Of a DNA stretch of 64,000 nt, positions 19,136 to 27,700 are shown one piece after another. Source of the stretch: Streptomyces sp. NBC_00273. GTDB lineage: Bacteria; Actinomycetota; Actinomycetes; Streptomycetales; Streptomycetaceae. The number at the start of each line of letters is the position of its first letter. Position 1 is the first letter of the stretch. The position numbers and the translations under genes are program-made. Location: NCBI RefSeq assembly GCF_036178145.1, contig NZ_CP108067.1:6709501-6773500 (forward strand), in the 5' to 3' direction. The notes beneath the pieces are model-generated. The model had not been told where the DNA came from and made no database searches. It saw only the letters and a list, made by a program, of their open reading frames with translations.

Positions 19136-19165
19136 GCCCGCCGACGCGCGGTCGGCGGGCTGTCG
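19131..19165. terminator. Hairpin terminator behind panB
   Basis: A perfect 15-bp stem (arms 19131-19145 and 19151-19165, loop GCGCG) starts 17 bp beyond the panB stop codon in the direction of panB transcription. It overlaps the first repeat of the exporter promoter region. Confidence 0.85.
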
Positions 19166-19182
19166 GTCCGTCGCTCACCCCA

Positions 19183-20052
19183 TCAGTGGAAGGCGTGCTC
19201 CGGCTGCGGGAACGTCCCGCCGACCACGTCCTCGGCGAAGGCCCTCGCCGCGCCGGTCATGGTCTCGCGGAGCTCCGCGTACTGCTTGACGAACTTCGGC
19301 ATCTTCCCGCCCGTCAGGCCCATCATGTCGGTCCACACCAGCACCTGCGCGTCGCACTCCGCGCCCGCGCCGATGCCGACCGTCGGGATGTGCAGCGACC
19401 GGGTGACCTCGGCGGCCAGCTCGGCCGGGACGAGCTCCAGCACCACCGCGAACGCGCCCGCGTCCTGCGCCGCCTTCGCGTCGCGCAGCAGCCGGTGCGC
19501 GGCCTCGTCGCCGCGGCCCTGCACCCGGTAGCCCATCGCGTTGACGGACTGCGGGGTCAGGCCCAGGTGGGACATGACGGGGATGCCGGACTGCACGATC
19601 AGCTCGGTCTGGGCCAGCGAGCGCTCGCCGCCCTCCAGCTTCACCGCGCCGACCCCGGCCTCCTTGACGAGTCGGGTGGCGCTGCGCAGGGCCTGCACCG
19701 CGCCCTCCTGGTACGAGCCGAACGGCATGTCGCCGATGACCAGCGCACGGCTCGTGCCGCGCACGACGGCCGCCGAGAGCATGGTCATCTGGTCCATCGT
19801 CACCGGGACGGTGGAGTCGTAGCCGAGGTGGCAATTGCCCATGGAGTCACCGACGAGGATGACCGGGATACCGGCCTCGTCGAAGACGGAGGCGGTCATC
19901 GCGTCGTAGGCGGTGAGCATGGGCCACTTCTCGCCGCGTTCCTTGGCGAGGGCCAGGTCGCGGACGGTGATGCGCCGGGTGCCCGTGCCCCCGTACAGGG
20001 TGGCGGAGGCCGCGGATGCGGGTTCGCGGGCAGGCGAAACGGCAGGCGTCAT
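19183..20052 (-). CDS. panB: 3-methyl-2-oxobutanoate hydroxymethyltransferase (ketopantoate hydroxymethyltransferase)
   Basis: First committed step of pantothenate and CoA synthesis: adds a hydroxymethyl group from 5,10-methylene-THF to 2-oxoisovalerate. ATG at 20052 is chosen over the one at 20073 because AAGGAG lies 8 nt before it; 289 residues. Family motifs: MLTAYDAMTASVFDEAGI, VGDSMGN (Mg/ketoacid binding), VKLEGG, HLGLTPQS, and GIGAGAECDAQVLVWTDMMG near the C-terminus. Single-gene unit with a strong terminator; panC and panD are not in the window. Confidence 0.94.
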   Translation of the reverse strand: MTPAVSPAREPASAASATLYGGTGTRRITVRDLALAKERGEKWPMLTAYDAMTASVFDEAGIPVILVGDSMGNCHLGYDSTVPVTMDQMTMLSAAVVRGTSRALVIGDMPFGSYQEGAVQALRSATRLVKEAGVGAVKLEGGERSLAQTELIVQSGIPVMSHLGLTPQSVNAMGYRVQGRGDEAAHRLLRDAKAAQDAGAFAVVLELVPAELAAEVTRSLHIPTVGIGAGAECDAQVLVWTDMMGLTGGKMPKFVKQYAELRETMTGAARAFAEDVVGGTFPQPEHAFH

Positions 20053-20231
20053 TGCAACTGCTCCTTGTGTCATCTCGAGGCGCCCTTACGACGTCCCCGG
20101 ACTTACCCCCATGGTGGCATCCACGCGGGCAAAGGCGGAAGTGGTCAGTGCGAGCCTGACCACGGGATCCAATGTGCGCGTTTCGTGACAAGCGGAACCC
20201 TCTGCGCACGGCCGTTCGTCCTCCCGGACGT

Positions 20232-20252
20232 ACGACCGTGACCGACGGTCGT
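20232..20252. promoter_or_regulatory. Inverted repeat in the panB / phosphatase-fold gene intergenic region
   Basis: Arms ACGACCGT (20232-20239) and ACGGTCGT (20245-20252) with a 5-bp spacer lie in the 284-bp gap between divergent genes, 85 bp before the downstream ATG. The flanks extend the symmetry imperfectly (CGTACG on both sides). Candidate operator; no regulator is evident. Confidence 0.4.
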
Positions 20253-20336
20253 GACGTACGGCACGGAAGGCTCCGGTTCATCGCCTAGGGTCAAGGGGCG
20301 GGGACGGAGCGCGAGCACGGCAGTGAGGGCAGTGGT

Positions 20337-21365
20337 ATGGCACAGGCGTACATGACGGAGTCGGGGAACGGCGGCTCGGAGTCCGAGCCCTCCGGGACCC
20401 GATTCCGGCGCCGGCTGACCGTACTGCGCAAGGACCCCGGTATCTGGCGGCGGGGCCGGGTCCTCGCCGGGATCGCCGTAGGGATCTCGCTCGTCATGAT
20501 CTTCCACGCGGATCTGCCCAACGACGTGGGCAACCTCGGCAGCCTCACCGAGACCTTCCTGCCCTGGTTGGGCCTGGCCGTCCCGTTCCTACTGGCCGGG
20601 GCCGTCTACCGCAAGTCCGCCACCGCGCTCCTCGCGGTAACGCTGACGGCCGCGGTCTGGGCGAACCTCTTCGGCGGCCTGGTCAGCGACAAGTCCGGCT
20701 CCGGCGGCAACCTGGTGGTGGCCACCCACAACGTCGACGCCGACAACGCCGACCCGCGCGGCACCGCCGAGTCGGTGGCCCGCTCCGGGGCCGACGTGCT
20801 GGCCCTGACCGAGCTCAAGGGCAGCGCCGTCCCCGTCTACGAGAAGGCCCTCGCGGCCGTGTACAAGCACCACTCCATCGAGGGCACCGTCGGCCTGTGG
20901 AGCAAGTACCCGATCAGCGCGAGCGCGCCCGTCGACATCCGGATGGGCTGGACCAGGGCCATGCGCGCCACCGTCACCACCCCGCAGGGGCCGGTCGCCG
21001 CCTTCGTCGCCCACCTGCCCTCCGTTCGGGTCAAGCTGAACGCCGGCTTCACCGCCAACCAGCGCGACGACAGCGCCGGCGCGCTCGGCGCCGCGCTCGC
21101 CGCGGAACCGCTGAAGAAGGTCATCCTGCTCGGCGACCTCAACGGAACCATGAACGACCGCGCCCTGTCCGAGGTCACCTCGCAGATGCGCTCCACCCAG
21201 GGCGCGGCGGGCGACGGCTTCGGCTTCAGCTGGCCGGCGCAGTTCCCGATGGCCCGGATCGACCAGATCATGGTCCGCGGCATCCGGCCGGAGGCCTCCT
21301 GGACCCTGCCCCGCACCGGCAGCGACCACCTTCCCGTCGCGGCCCGGGTCACCGTCAAGCCCTGA
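20337..21365 (+). CDS. Membrane-anchored endonuclease/exonuclease/phosphatase family protein
   Basis: 342 residues. A basic cytosolic start is followed by three membrane helices (about residues 41-58, 73-92, 95-115) and an extracytoplasmic EEP domain: VVATHNVDADN (first Asn), LALTELKG (metal Glu), AHLPSVR, LLGDLNGTMND (Asp/Asn pair) and GSDHLPVAARV (catalytic His). Homologous membrane-tethered EEP proteins are common in Streptomyces, with unknown substrate (nucleic acid, phospholipid or sugar phosphate). The gene ends before a strong hairpin shared with nadE. Confidence 0.88.
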   Translation: MAQAYMTESGNGGSESEPSGTRFRRRLTVLRKDPGIWRRGRVLAGIAVGISLVMIFHADLPNDVGNLGSLTETFLPWLGLAVPFLLAGAVYRKSATALLAVTLTAAVWANLFGGLVSDKSGSGGNLVVATHNVDADNADPRGTAESVARSGADVLALTELKGSAVPVYEKALAAVYKHHSIEGTVGLWSKYPISASAPVDIRMGWTRAMRATVTTPQGPVAAFVAHLPSVRVKLNAGFTANQRDDSAGALGAALAAEPLKKVILLGDLNGTMNDRALSEVTSQMRSTQGAAGDGFGFSWPAQFPMARIDQIMVRGIRPEASWTLPRTGSDHLPVAARVTVKP

Positions 21366-21382
21366 CGGACGCGGTCGTGCGA

Positions 21383-21420
21383 CGGCCCCGGCCGCTCTCC
21401 TCGGAGAGCGACCGGGGCCG
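21383..21420. terminator. Bidirectional hairpin terminator between EEP protein and nadE
   Basis: A 16-bp stem with one mismatch (arms 21383-21398 and 21405-21420) and a 6-nt loop lies between two convergent genes. Confidence 0.85.
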
Positions 21421-21464
21421 CGCCGTGTCTGCCGCCGGCGTCCAGGCGGGGTGTCCCGCGGCGG

Positions 21465-23219
21465 CTACGCCCGCTCGCGCCAGCCGTTCGTGATGGGCAG
21501 CCGGCGGTCCTTGCCGAAGCCCTTCGCGGAGATCTTCGTGCCCGGCGGGTACTGGCGGCGCTTGTACTCCGCCGTGTCCACCATCCGCAGGGTCTTGGCC
21601 ACCAGCTCCGGGTCGAAGCCGGCCGCCACGATCGCGTCCATGCCCTGGTCGCGGTCCACGTACATGGCCAGGACCGCGTCGAGCACCGGGTAGTCCGGCA
21701 GCGAGTCCGTGTCCACCTGGCCCGGGCGCAGTTCGGCGCTCGGCGGCTTCACGATCGAGTTCTCCGGGATCGGCGGGACCTCGCCGCGCTCGGCGGCGGC
21801 CCGGTTGCGGTACTCCGCGAGCCGGAACACGTCCGACTTGTAGACGTCCTTGATCGGGCCGTACGCGCCCACCGAATCGCCGTACAGCGTGGAGTAACCG
21901 ACGGCCAGTTCCGACTTGTTGCCCGGGGCCAGCACGATGTGGCCCTCCTGGTTGGACAGCGCCATCAGCAGGGTGCCGCGCAGCCGCGACTGGAGGTTCT
22001 CCTCGGCCAGGCCGGTCAGGCCCAGCGAGCCCATGTACGCGTCGAACATCGGCTCGATGGGGACGGTCCGGAAGTTCAGCCCGGTGCGCTCGGCCAGGTC
22101 GGCCGCGTCGCTGCGGGAGTGGTCCGAGGAGTACTTCGAGGGCATCGAGACGCCGTGGACGTTCTGCGCGCCGATCGCGTCGCAGGCGATGGCGGCGACG
22201 AGCGCGGAGTCGATGCCGCCCGAGAGCCCGATCAGGACGGAGCGGAACCCGTTCTTCTTGACGTAGGCGCGCAGTCCCACGACCAGCGCGTCGTAGACCT
22301 CCTCGTCGTCGTCGAGCCGGTCGGCGTAACCGCCGGTGACCACCGGCTCGTACGGCTCCACGGGCTCTTCGGAGAGGATCACGCGCTCGATGCGCAGCCC
22401 GTCGTCCACCACGCCCTCGGGCGCGTCGGGGTGGGCGGCCGGCAGGTCGAGGTCGACCAGGACGCAGCCCTCGGAGAACTGCGGGGCGCGGGCGATGACC
22501 TCGCCGTCGGCGCCGACGACGATCGAGTCCCCGTCGAAGACCAGCTCGTCCTGGCCGCCGATCATCGCCAGGTAGGCGAGGGTGCAGCCGGCCTCCTGGG
22601 CGCGCTTGCGCACCAGCTCCAGGCGCTGGTCGTCCTTGTTGCGCTCGTAAGGGGAGGCGTTGACGGAGATCAGCAGGCCGGCCCCGGCGGAGCGGGTGGC
22701 GGGGACCCGGCCGCCCTCCTGCCAGAGGTCCTCGCAAATGGCCAGGGCCACGTCGACCCCGCCCACCCGGATCACCGGCTGCGTGTCGCCCGGCACGAAG
22801 TACCGGAACTCGTCGAACACGCCGTAGTTGGGGAGGTGGTGCTTGGCGAAGCGCAGGACGACCTGCCCGCGGTGCAGAACGGCGGCCGCGTTCTCGGGGG
22901 AGCCGGCCGGGCGGCCCAGGCGGGGCGCGGCCCGCTCGGTGCGGTCGAGGTAGCCGACCACGACCGGCAGCTCGCCGAGGCCCTCGGCCGCCAGGCGCTC
23001 CGCGAGCTCGCGCAGCGCGGTACGGGAGGCCTCCACGAAGGAACCGCGCAGGGCGAGGTCCTCGACGGGGTACCCGGTCAGCATCATCTCCGGGAACGCC
23101 ACCAGGTGGGCGCCCTGCTCGGCGGAGTGCCGGGTCCAGTGGACGACCGAGTCGGCGTTGGCGGCGATGTCGCCGACGTGCGAGTCGATCTGATTCAGAG
23201 CGAGTCGAAGTTGAGGCAC
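21465..23219 (-). CDS. nadE: Glutamine-dependent NAD(+) synthetase
   Basis: Last step of NAD synthesis: amidates deamido-NAD with ammonia from glutamine. GTG start at 23219, 584 residues. The N-terminal nitrilase-like glutaminase has the Glu-Lys-Cys triad: FPEMMLTGYP (Glu44), FAKHHLPNYGVFDE (Lys126) and LAICEDLWQEGG (Cys162). The C-terminal synthetase has the ATP pyrophosphatase loop GLSGGIDSAL (333-338) and NKSELAVGYSTLYGD. Two-domain NadE is usual in actinomycetes. Monocistronic. Confidence 0.95.
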   Translation of the reverse strand: MPQLRLALNQIDSHVGDIAANADSVVHWTRHSAEQGAHLVAFPEMMLTGYPVEDLALRGSFVEASRTALRELAERLAAEGLGELPVVVGYLDRTERAAPRLGRPAGSPENAAAVLHRGQVVLRFAKHHLPNYGVFDEFRYFVPGDTQPVIRVGGVDVALAICEDLWQEGGRVPATRSAGAGLLISVNASPYERNKDDQRLELVRKRAQEAGCTLAYLAMIGGQDELVFDGDSIVVGADGEVIARAPQFSEGCVLVDLDLPAAHPDAPEGVVDDGLRIERVILSEEPVEPYEPVVTGGYADRLDDDEEVYDALVVGLRAYVKKNGFRSVLIGLSGGIDSALVAAIACDAIGAQNVHGVSMPSKYSSDHSRSDAADLAERTGLNFRTVPIEPMFDAYMGSLGLTGLAEENLQSRLRGTLLMALSNQEGHIVLAPGNKSELAVGYSTLYGDSVGAYGPIKDVYKSDVFRLAEYRNRAAAERGEVPPIPENSIVKPPSAELRPGQVDTDSLPDYPVLDAVLAMYVDRDQGMDAIVAAGFDPELVAKTLRMVDTAEYKRRQYPPGTKISAKGFGKDRRLPITNGWRERA

Positions 23220-23289
23220 GGGCCCAGTGTAATCGTCTTTCTGACGCGATGTCCTGGGCCCCGCCTGTTTCCCGCCCGGTGACGCTCCG

Positions 23290-24561
23290 TCAGCCGATCG
23301 GGCCCGCGTACTTCACGCTGCCGAGCCCGACCCCGGCGGAGATGTCCGCGGTGATGCTCTTGGTGCCCTTGGGGAGCTCGAAGGCCACGATCCCGCTGGC
23401 GGTTTCGCCCGGCATGATCGAGCCGCTGATCATCTTCGGCACGCCGCTGCCGTCGATGACCATGTCGGCGGTCATGCCCTGGTCGTCGCGGACGTTGGGC
23501 ATGGCGTAGATCACTTCGTGCGGCGCGTTCGAGGCGTTGGTGATGGTGACGGTGAGCTGGACCGCGTTCTTGATCCTCTTGCGGGAGTACTCGTCCTTCG
23601 CCTCGTACTTCGTCGGGGTCGAGAGGCTCACCTTGACGCCGTTCGGGTAGGTGAAGGTCTCGCCGAACGGCAGCGCACTGGTCAGGCCGGGGACCTGGGT
23701 GGGCGAAGGGGACTTGGAGGGCCAGGGCTCACTGCTGGGGTAGTCGTCGCCCGGTCCCCAGTCCCTCTCGACCTGCCGGTCGATGCGACTGTCGGCCCGA
23801 TCGACGACCAGGACGGTGAGGAAGAAGCCGCCGACCGAGGCGAGCAGACCGAGCCCGGCGAGCACGGTGCCGACGACGGCCATCGACTTCCTCGGGGCGC
23901 CCTTGTTGGCGCGGACGATGCCGCCGATGCCGAGGCCCACGCCGACGGCGGCGAGCAGGGTGCCGGCCCAGAAGAGGAACGGGATGATGCCCAGGAAGAT
24001 GCCGAAGCCGCCGGTGATGACGGCGGCGACCGCCAGGCCGTTGTTGTTCGGGGTGGCCTGCGGGTAACCGGGGTAACCGGGGTAACCAGGGTGACCGGGG
24101 TAACCGGGGTACACGGTTCCGGGGTAGCCGGGGGTGGGCTCGCCCCACGTGTGGCCGGGCGCACCGGGTGCACCGGGCGTGCTGGGTGTGCCGAAGCCTG
24201 CGGCCGCCGGGGTGGGCGCGGACGGCGACGGCGGGGCGAACGCCGACGGGGCGGGAGCCGGCGCCGGGGCGGCTGCGGCGGGTACCTCGGGCGCCTCGGG
24301 CGCCTGGGCCGTCTTCGGCGCCTCGGGAGTCTCCGGCGCCTCGGGGGCCTCGGGGGCCTTCTCCAGCGAGAGCGGCTGCGCGGGTGCCTCGGGTGCCTCA
24401 GGGGTCGCGGGTGCCTCAGGGGTCGCGGGGGCGGCCGGGGTCTTCTCCAGCGAGAGCGGCTGCGCCGACGTCGGTATGGAGTCCGTCTCGGGTGTCGGGG
24501 TGCCCGCCGGCTCGGCCGGCGGACCGGCGGGAGTGCTGGGCGGGTTCGGCGGGGTGCTCAT
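23290..24561 (-). CDS. Pro/Ala-rich membrane protein with DUF4190-like helices and DUF4352-like C-terminus
   Basis: 423 residues. The first about 180 residues are low complexity, with two copies of QPLSLEK and a GYPGYPGHPGYPGY tract. Two to three membrane helices follow (LAVAAVITGGFGIFLGIIPF, TLLAAVGVGLGIGGIV, VVGTVLAGLGLLASVGGFF), typical of DUF4190. The C-terminal about 130 residues form an extracytoplasmic beta-rich domain like DUF4352/telomere-repeat-binding-factor-like folds (QLTVTITNASNAPHEVIY, SGIVAFELPKGTKSIT). Function unknown. Repeat-rich DNA at 24060-24110 underlies the GYP tract. Confidence 0.8.
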   Translation of the reverse strand: MSTPPNPPSTPAGPPAEPAGTPTPETDSIPTSAQPLSLEKTPAAPATPEAPATPEAPEAPAQPLSLEKAPEAPEAPETPEAPKTAQAPEAPEVPAAAAPAPAPAPSAFAPPSPSAPTPAAAGFGTPSTPGAPGAPGHTWGEPTPGYPGTVYPGYPGHPGYPGYPGYPQATPNNNGLAVAAVITGGFGIFLGIIPFLFWAGTLLAAVGVGLGIGGIVRANKGAPRKSMAVVGTVLAGLGLLASVGGFFLTVLVVDRADSRIDRQVERDWGPGDDYPSSEPWPSKSPSPTQVPGLTSALPFGETFTYPNGVKVSLSTPTKYEAKDEYSRKRIKNAVQLTVTITNASNAPHEVIYAMPNVRDDQGMTADMVIDGSGVPKMISGSIMPGETASGIVAFELPKGTKSITADISAGVGLGSVKYAGPIG

Positions 24562-24679
24562 ACCGGCGGGGGCGTCCTTTTGTCGCGGCAGTCGTGATCA
24601 CCGCAAGGGTGCCATGCCCGCGCCCGGGGCCCACCCCAATTCCCGCCCGCGTGCCGGCCGCCCGCTTCCCCGCGCGGCC

Positions 24680-24712
24680 CGGCCCCGCCCGGCCCGGGGC
24701 CGGGCGGGGCCG
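24680..24712. terminator. Hairpin terminator behind the multicopper oxidase gene
   Basis: Perfect 15-bp arms (24680-24694 and 24698-24712) with a 3-nt loop end 8 bp beyond the oxidase stop codon. Confidence 0.8.
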
Positions 24713-24719
24713 TCCTGGC

Positions 24720-26363
24720 CTACAGCTGGTAGCCGAGCACCGTCATCATCCCGGACTCCGAGTGGTAGACGTTGTGGCAGTGCGTCATCCACAGCCCGGG
24801 GTTGTCCGCGTCGAAGTCCACCGTCAGCCTGCGCCCCGGCAGGAGGATCGCGGTGTCCTTGCGCGCCCCGCCCTCCTGTCCGCCCAGCGCGAAGGTGTGC
24901 CCGTGCAGGTGGACCGGGTGCCACATCGGCGTGGCGTTGGCGAACTCCAGCCGGACCCGCTCGCCCGCCCTCACCGGGTGCCGCTGGTCCGGCGTGTACG
25001 GCTTGCCGTCGAAGGCCCAGTTGTAGTTGGTCATGTTGCCGGTGAGCCGGAGCTGCACCGTACGGTCCGGGTCGCGCGGGGCCAGCGCGACCGATTCGGC
25101 GGCCCTGAGCGCGTCCGCCATCAGCGGCGGCCCGTCCAGTTCGGCCGGCCGGGTCGCGGCCGTCGGCGCCGCCCCCGACCCGGTGCGCAGCACCGCGAGC
25201 GCCGAGCCCTCCTTGCCCTCGGCCAGCGCGGTGAGGGGGAACACCCCGTCCTTGGCGGTGACCAGGACGTCGTACCGCTCGCCCATGCCCAACAGCAGCG
25301 ACCCCGTCTTCGTCTGCTCCACCGGGTGGCCGTCGGCGTGGGTGACCGTCAGTTCGTGGTCGCCGAGGGCGATCCGGAAGGCGGTGTCCCCGCCGGCGTT
25401 GACGATGCGCAGCCGGATCCGGTCGCCGGGTTCGGCGGTGAAGACCGAAGGGTCGTCCGCCACCCGCCCGTTGATCAGGTAGTAGGCGTAGACGACGTCG
25501 CCCGCGTCCCCGCCGAGGTAGTCGCTGAAGCCGCCCATGGCGACGTAGGAGCGCTTCCGGGCGCCCTTGGAGGACGGGGAGGGGGAGGCGCTCCGGCCGT
25601 GGGTCGCGTGGGCTCGGCCGTTGCCGTTCATGCCCTTGCGGAGCTCGGCGAGGACGGCGTCCGGGGTGGCTCCGTCCACCCCGTCGATCCAGTCGTCCAG
25701 GACCACCACCCACTCCTTGTCGTAGGAGAGGGGCTCCTTGGGGTCCTCGATGACGAGCGCGCCGTACAGGCCGCGGTCCTGCTGGACGCCGGTGTGCGGG
25801 TGGAACCAGTACGTGCCCGGGTTGGGGACGGCGAACTTGTACGGGAAGGACGCGCCCGGGGCGATGTCCCGCTGGGTCAGCCCCGGGACCCCGTCCATGT
25901 CGTTGCGCAGGGAGAGGCCGTGCCAGTGCAGGGAGGTGGCCTCGGGGAGGTTGTTGGCCAGGGTGAGGGCGAGCGTGCCGCCCGCGGTGGCCCGGACCTC
26001 CTGGCCCGGCAGCTTGTCCCCGTACGCCCAGGAGCGGACGGTGATGCCGGCGCCGAGGTCGAGCGGGGTGGCGGTGGCGGTCACCTTGACTTCGGTGAGG
26101 GGGCCGGTGGCGTTGCGGGCGGCCTCGGCGGCCTGTACCTCGGGCCCGGCCGGATCCACGTACCCCTCGGGCACGTCCGCGGCGGAGCCGCCGTGGTTCA
26201 TCGAGCCGTGGCCGGAACCGGCGGAACCGGCGGAACCGGCGGAGCCGGCGGAACCGGCGGAACCGGCGGAACCGGACGATCCGGAGCAGGCGGCGAGCAG
26301 CCCGGAGCCGAGGACGGCCGCGGACGTACCGAGCACGGCGCGACGGGTGGGAAGAGAGCGCAT
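24720..26363 (-). CDS. Secreted multicopper oxidase lipoprotein
   Basis: 547 residues from ATG at 26363. The start combines a twin-arginine motif (LPTRRAVLG) with a lipobox (LAAC), so it is folded before export and anchored in the membrane. All four copper-ligand motifs are present: LHWHGLSL, WFHPHTG, MWHPVHLHGHTF and MTHCHNVYHSESGM, giving the type 1 and trinuclear copper sites. The order fits a three-domain laccase/CotA/CueO-like oxidase. A Gly-Ser-Ala repeat spacer follows the lipid Cys, and a Ser/Lys-rich insertion sits between domains 1 and 2. Likely role in copper tolerance or phenol oxidation. Followed by the divergent-looking DUF6153 gene on the same strand upstream. Confidence 0.92.
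   Translation of the reverse strand: MRSLPTRRAVLGTSAAVLGSGLLAACSGSSGSAGSAGSAGSAGSAGSAGSGHGSMNHGGSAADVPEGYVDPAGPEVQAAEAARNATGPLTEVKVTATATPLDLGAGITVRSWAYGDKLPGQEVRATAGGTLALTLANNLPEATSLHWHGLSLRNDMDGVPGLTQRDIAPGASFPYKFAVPNPGTYWFHPHTGVQQDRGLYGALVIEDPKEPLSYDKEWVVVLDDWIDGVDGATPDAVLAELRKGMNGNGRAHATHGRSASPSPSSKGARKRSYVAMGGFSDYLGGDAGDVVYAYYLINGRVADDPSVFTAEPGDRIRLRIVNAGGDTAFRIALGDHELTVTHADGHPVEQTKTGSLLLGMGERYDVLVTAKDGVFPLTALAEGKEGSALAVLRTGSGAAPTAATRPAELDGPPLMADALRAAESVALAPRDPDRTVQLRLTGNMTNYNWAFDGKPYTPDQRHPVRAGERVRLEFANATPMWHPVHLHGHTFALGGQEGGARKDTAILLPGRRLTVDFDADNPGLWMTHCHNVYHSESGMMTVLGYQL
26221..26274 (-). repeat. Six 9-bp tandem repeats coding the oxidase spacer
   Basis: GCGGAACCG repeated six times (one unit with a single change) encodes Gly-Ser-Ala repeats directly after the lipobox of the multicopper oxidase. 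Units are in frame, so copy-number change would lengthen or shorten the tether without loss of function. Confidence 0.9.
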
Positions 26364-26455
26364 GGGAGCACCTCGTGGGTGTGGTGTTGCGGATGCAAGG
26401 GCACGGATCGGCGCCGCCCCGGGCATGCGCGGGCATGCGGGGCGGCGGCGTCGGC

Positions 26456-26914
26456 CTATGCCCGCAGGACCGCCAGCCGGGTGAGGAGCTCGCGGGGCGA
26501 GGGCGGGTCCGGACCACCGCCGGACCGGACCGGTATGCGGGCCGCGCCCCCGAGCGGCGCGGTGCGTCGGGATCCGGTCCGGCCGGTGCCGATGAGCAGC
26601 ACGACGAGCCCCGCGAGCACGGCGAGGCAGACCGACGTGGGGTCCATCTCGGTCGCGGGCACCGCGTGCCCCCACCAGGGGACCGTGGGGGAGGACGTGT
26701 CGGTGGTCGCCGGGGCCGAGGTGTGGCGCGTGCCACCCCGTCCGGCCGTGGCGGGCTGTCCCGCCGAGGCAACGGAGTGAGCCGCAGACACGTCTTCCAC
26801 GGTGTGGGACTCAGTCGGATGACCCAGGGTGTGCATGGTGACGATGCCCAGCAGTAGCGCGGCGAGCAGCAGCAACCGGGCCCCCGGGGCGGCTCGCTGA
26901 GCACTGCGCGTCAT
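26456..26914 (-). CDS. DUF6153-like membrane protein
   Basis: 152 residues from ATG at 26914. An N-terminal helix ARLLLLAALLLGIVTMHTLGHP with the conserved MHTLGHP end is the hallmark of the actinomycete DUF6153 group (family name from memory). A His/Thr/Ser-rich extracellular loop follows, then a second helix (SVCLAVLAGLVVLLIGTG) and a basic tail. Members commonly sit beside copper or DUF305 genes, as here next to a multicopper oxidase. The frame is open far upstream but without coding character. Function unknown. Confidence 0.75.
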   Translation of the reverse strand: MTRSAQRAAPGARLLLLAALLLGIVTMHTLGHPTESHTVEDVSAAHSVASAGQPATAGRGGTRHTSAPATTDTSSPTVPWWGHAVPATEMDPTSVCLAVLAGLVVLLIGTGRTGSRRTAPLGGAARIPVRSGGGPDPPSPRELLTRLAVLRA

Positions 26915-26986
26915 GCCGGGAACCCTACCGGGGGTGGGTATCCGATCGGAGGACCGACCCCGCATCTGCTTAGGATTAGTCACACT

Positions 26987-27700
26987 ATGTCCCCACAAGT
27001 GTCCCCACACGGACTCTCGCCGCGGACCGCGTGGCCGGTCGCCACCCTGATCGGTCTCGCCGCGGCCGCCTACACGGCGTGGGTGCTCGAAGTCGTCCTC
27101 TCCACGGGCCTCAACCCCATCGAGACGTACGTCAGCGAACTCGCCGCCCAAGACCAGCCGCTCGGCGGCCTCTTCCGGGCCACCGACTTCACCGCCGGCC
27201 TGCTCGCCTTCTCCGGAGGGCTCCTGGCGCTCTCCCGGCTGCTGAAGTACGCGGAGTCCCGCCGGGCCTGGGCGGTCATCGGCTGGGCCGGTGTCGCCCT
27301 CTTCGGCGCGGCCACCGCCGCCGACGCCTGGCTGCCGCTGAGCTGCCAGCCCACCGTGGACCCCGAATGCGCCGCCCGGGAGACCGCCGGACTGGTCCCC
27401 GCGACCCACCAGGCACACGCCGTCAGCAGCAGCCTCGCCATGACCGGGGCCCTCGTCGGCCTGGTGGCCCTCACGGTCGCCGCCCGCCGCTACGGCTGGT
27501 TCGCCCCGCTCGCCCGCTACGGCCCCGCCCTCGTCGCCCTCGAACTGCTCGCCACCGTCTGGACCCTGTCCGCGATCGCCCTGTTCACGGCCGGGCGCGG
27601 GACCTGGGCGCTGGGCGCCGGCCAGCGGCTCCAGGTGCTCCTGGTCGCGCTCTGGCTGGGCCTGCTCTCCTACTCCGTCCACAAGGAAGGCCGCACGTGA
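26987..27700 (+). CDS. DUF998-family membrane protein
   Basis: 237 residues with six hydrophobic helices. LNPIETYVSELAAQDQPLGGLFRATDF after helix 1 and the paired cysteines in LSCQPTVDPEC are features of the DUF998 family of unknown function. A TAGGAT -10-like element lies 10 nt before the ATG and there is no Shine-Dalgarno, so the mRNA may be nearly leaderless. Its stop codon overlaps the start of the next gene. Confidence 0.85.
   Translation: MSPQVSPHGLSPRTAWPVATLIGLAAAAYTAWVLEVVLSTGLNPIETYVSELAAQDQPLGGLFRATDFTAGLLAFSGGLLALSRLLKYAESRRAWAVIGWAGVALFGAATAADAWLPLSCQPTVDPECAARETAGLVPATHQAHAVSSSLAMTGALVGLVALTVAARRYGWFAPLARYGPALVALELLATVWTLSAIALFTAGRGTWALGAGQRLQVLLVALWLGLLSYSVHKEGRT

Noticed and set aside
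24168..26780. An 870-codon plus-strand frame opposite the multicopper oxidase
   Set aside because: Antisense to a gene with all copper motifs; composition is typical of a shadow frame.
26915..26986. A possible CsoR copper-repressor site between DUF6153 and DUF998 genes
   Set aside because: Only a GGGTAT half is clear; the palindrome needed by CsoR is not present.
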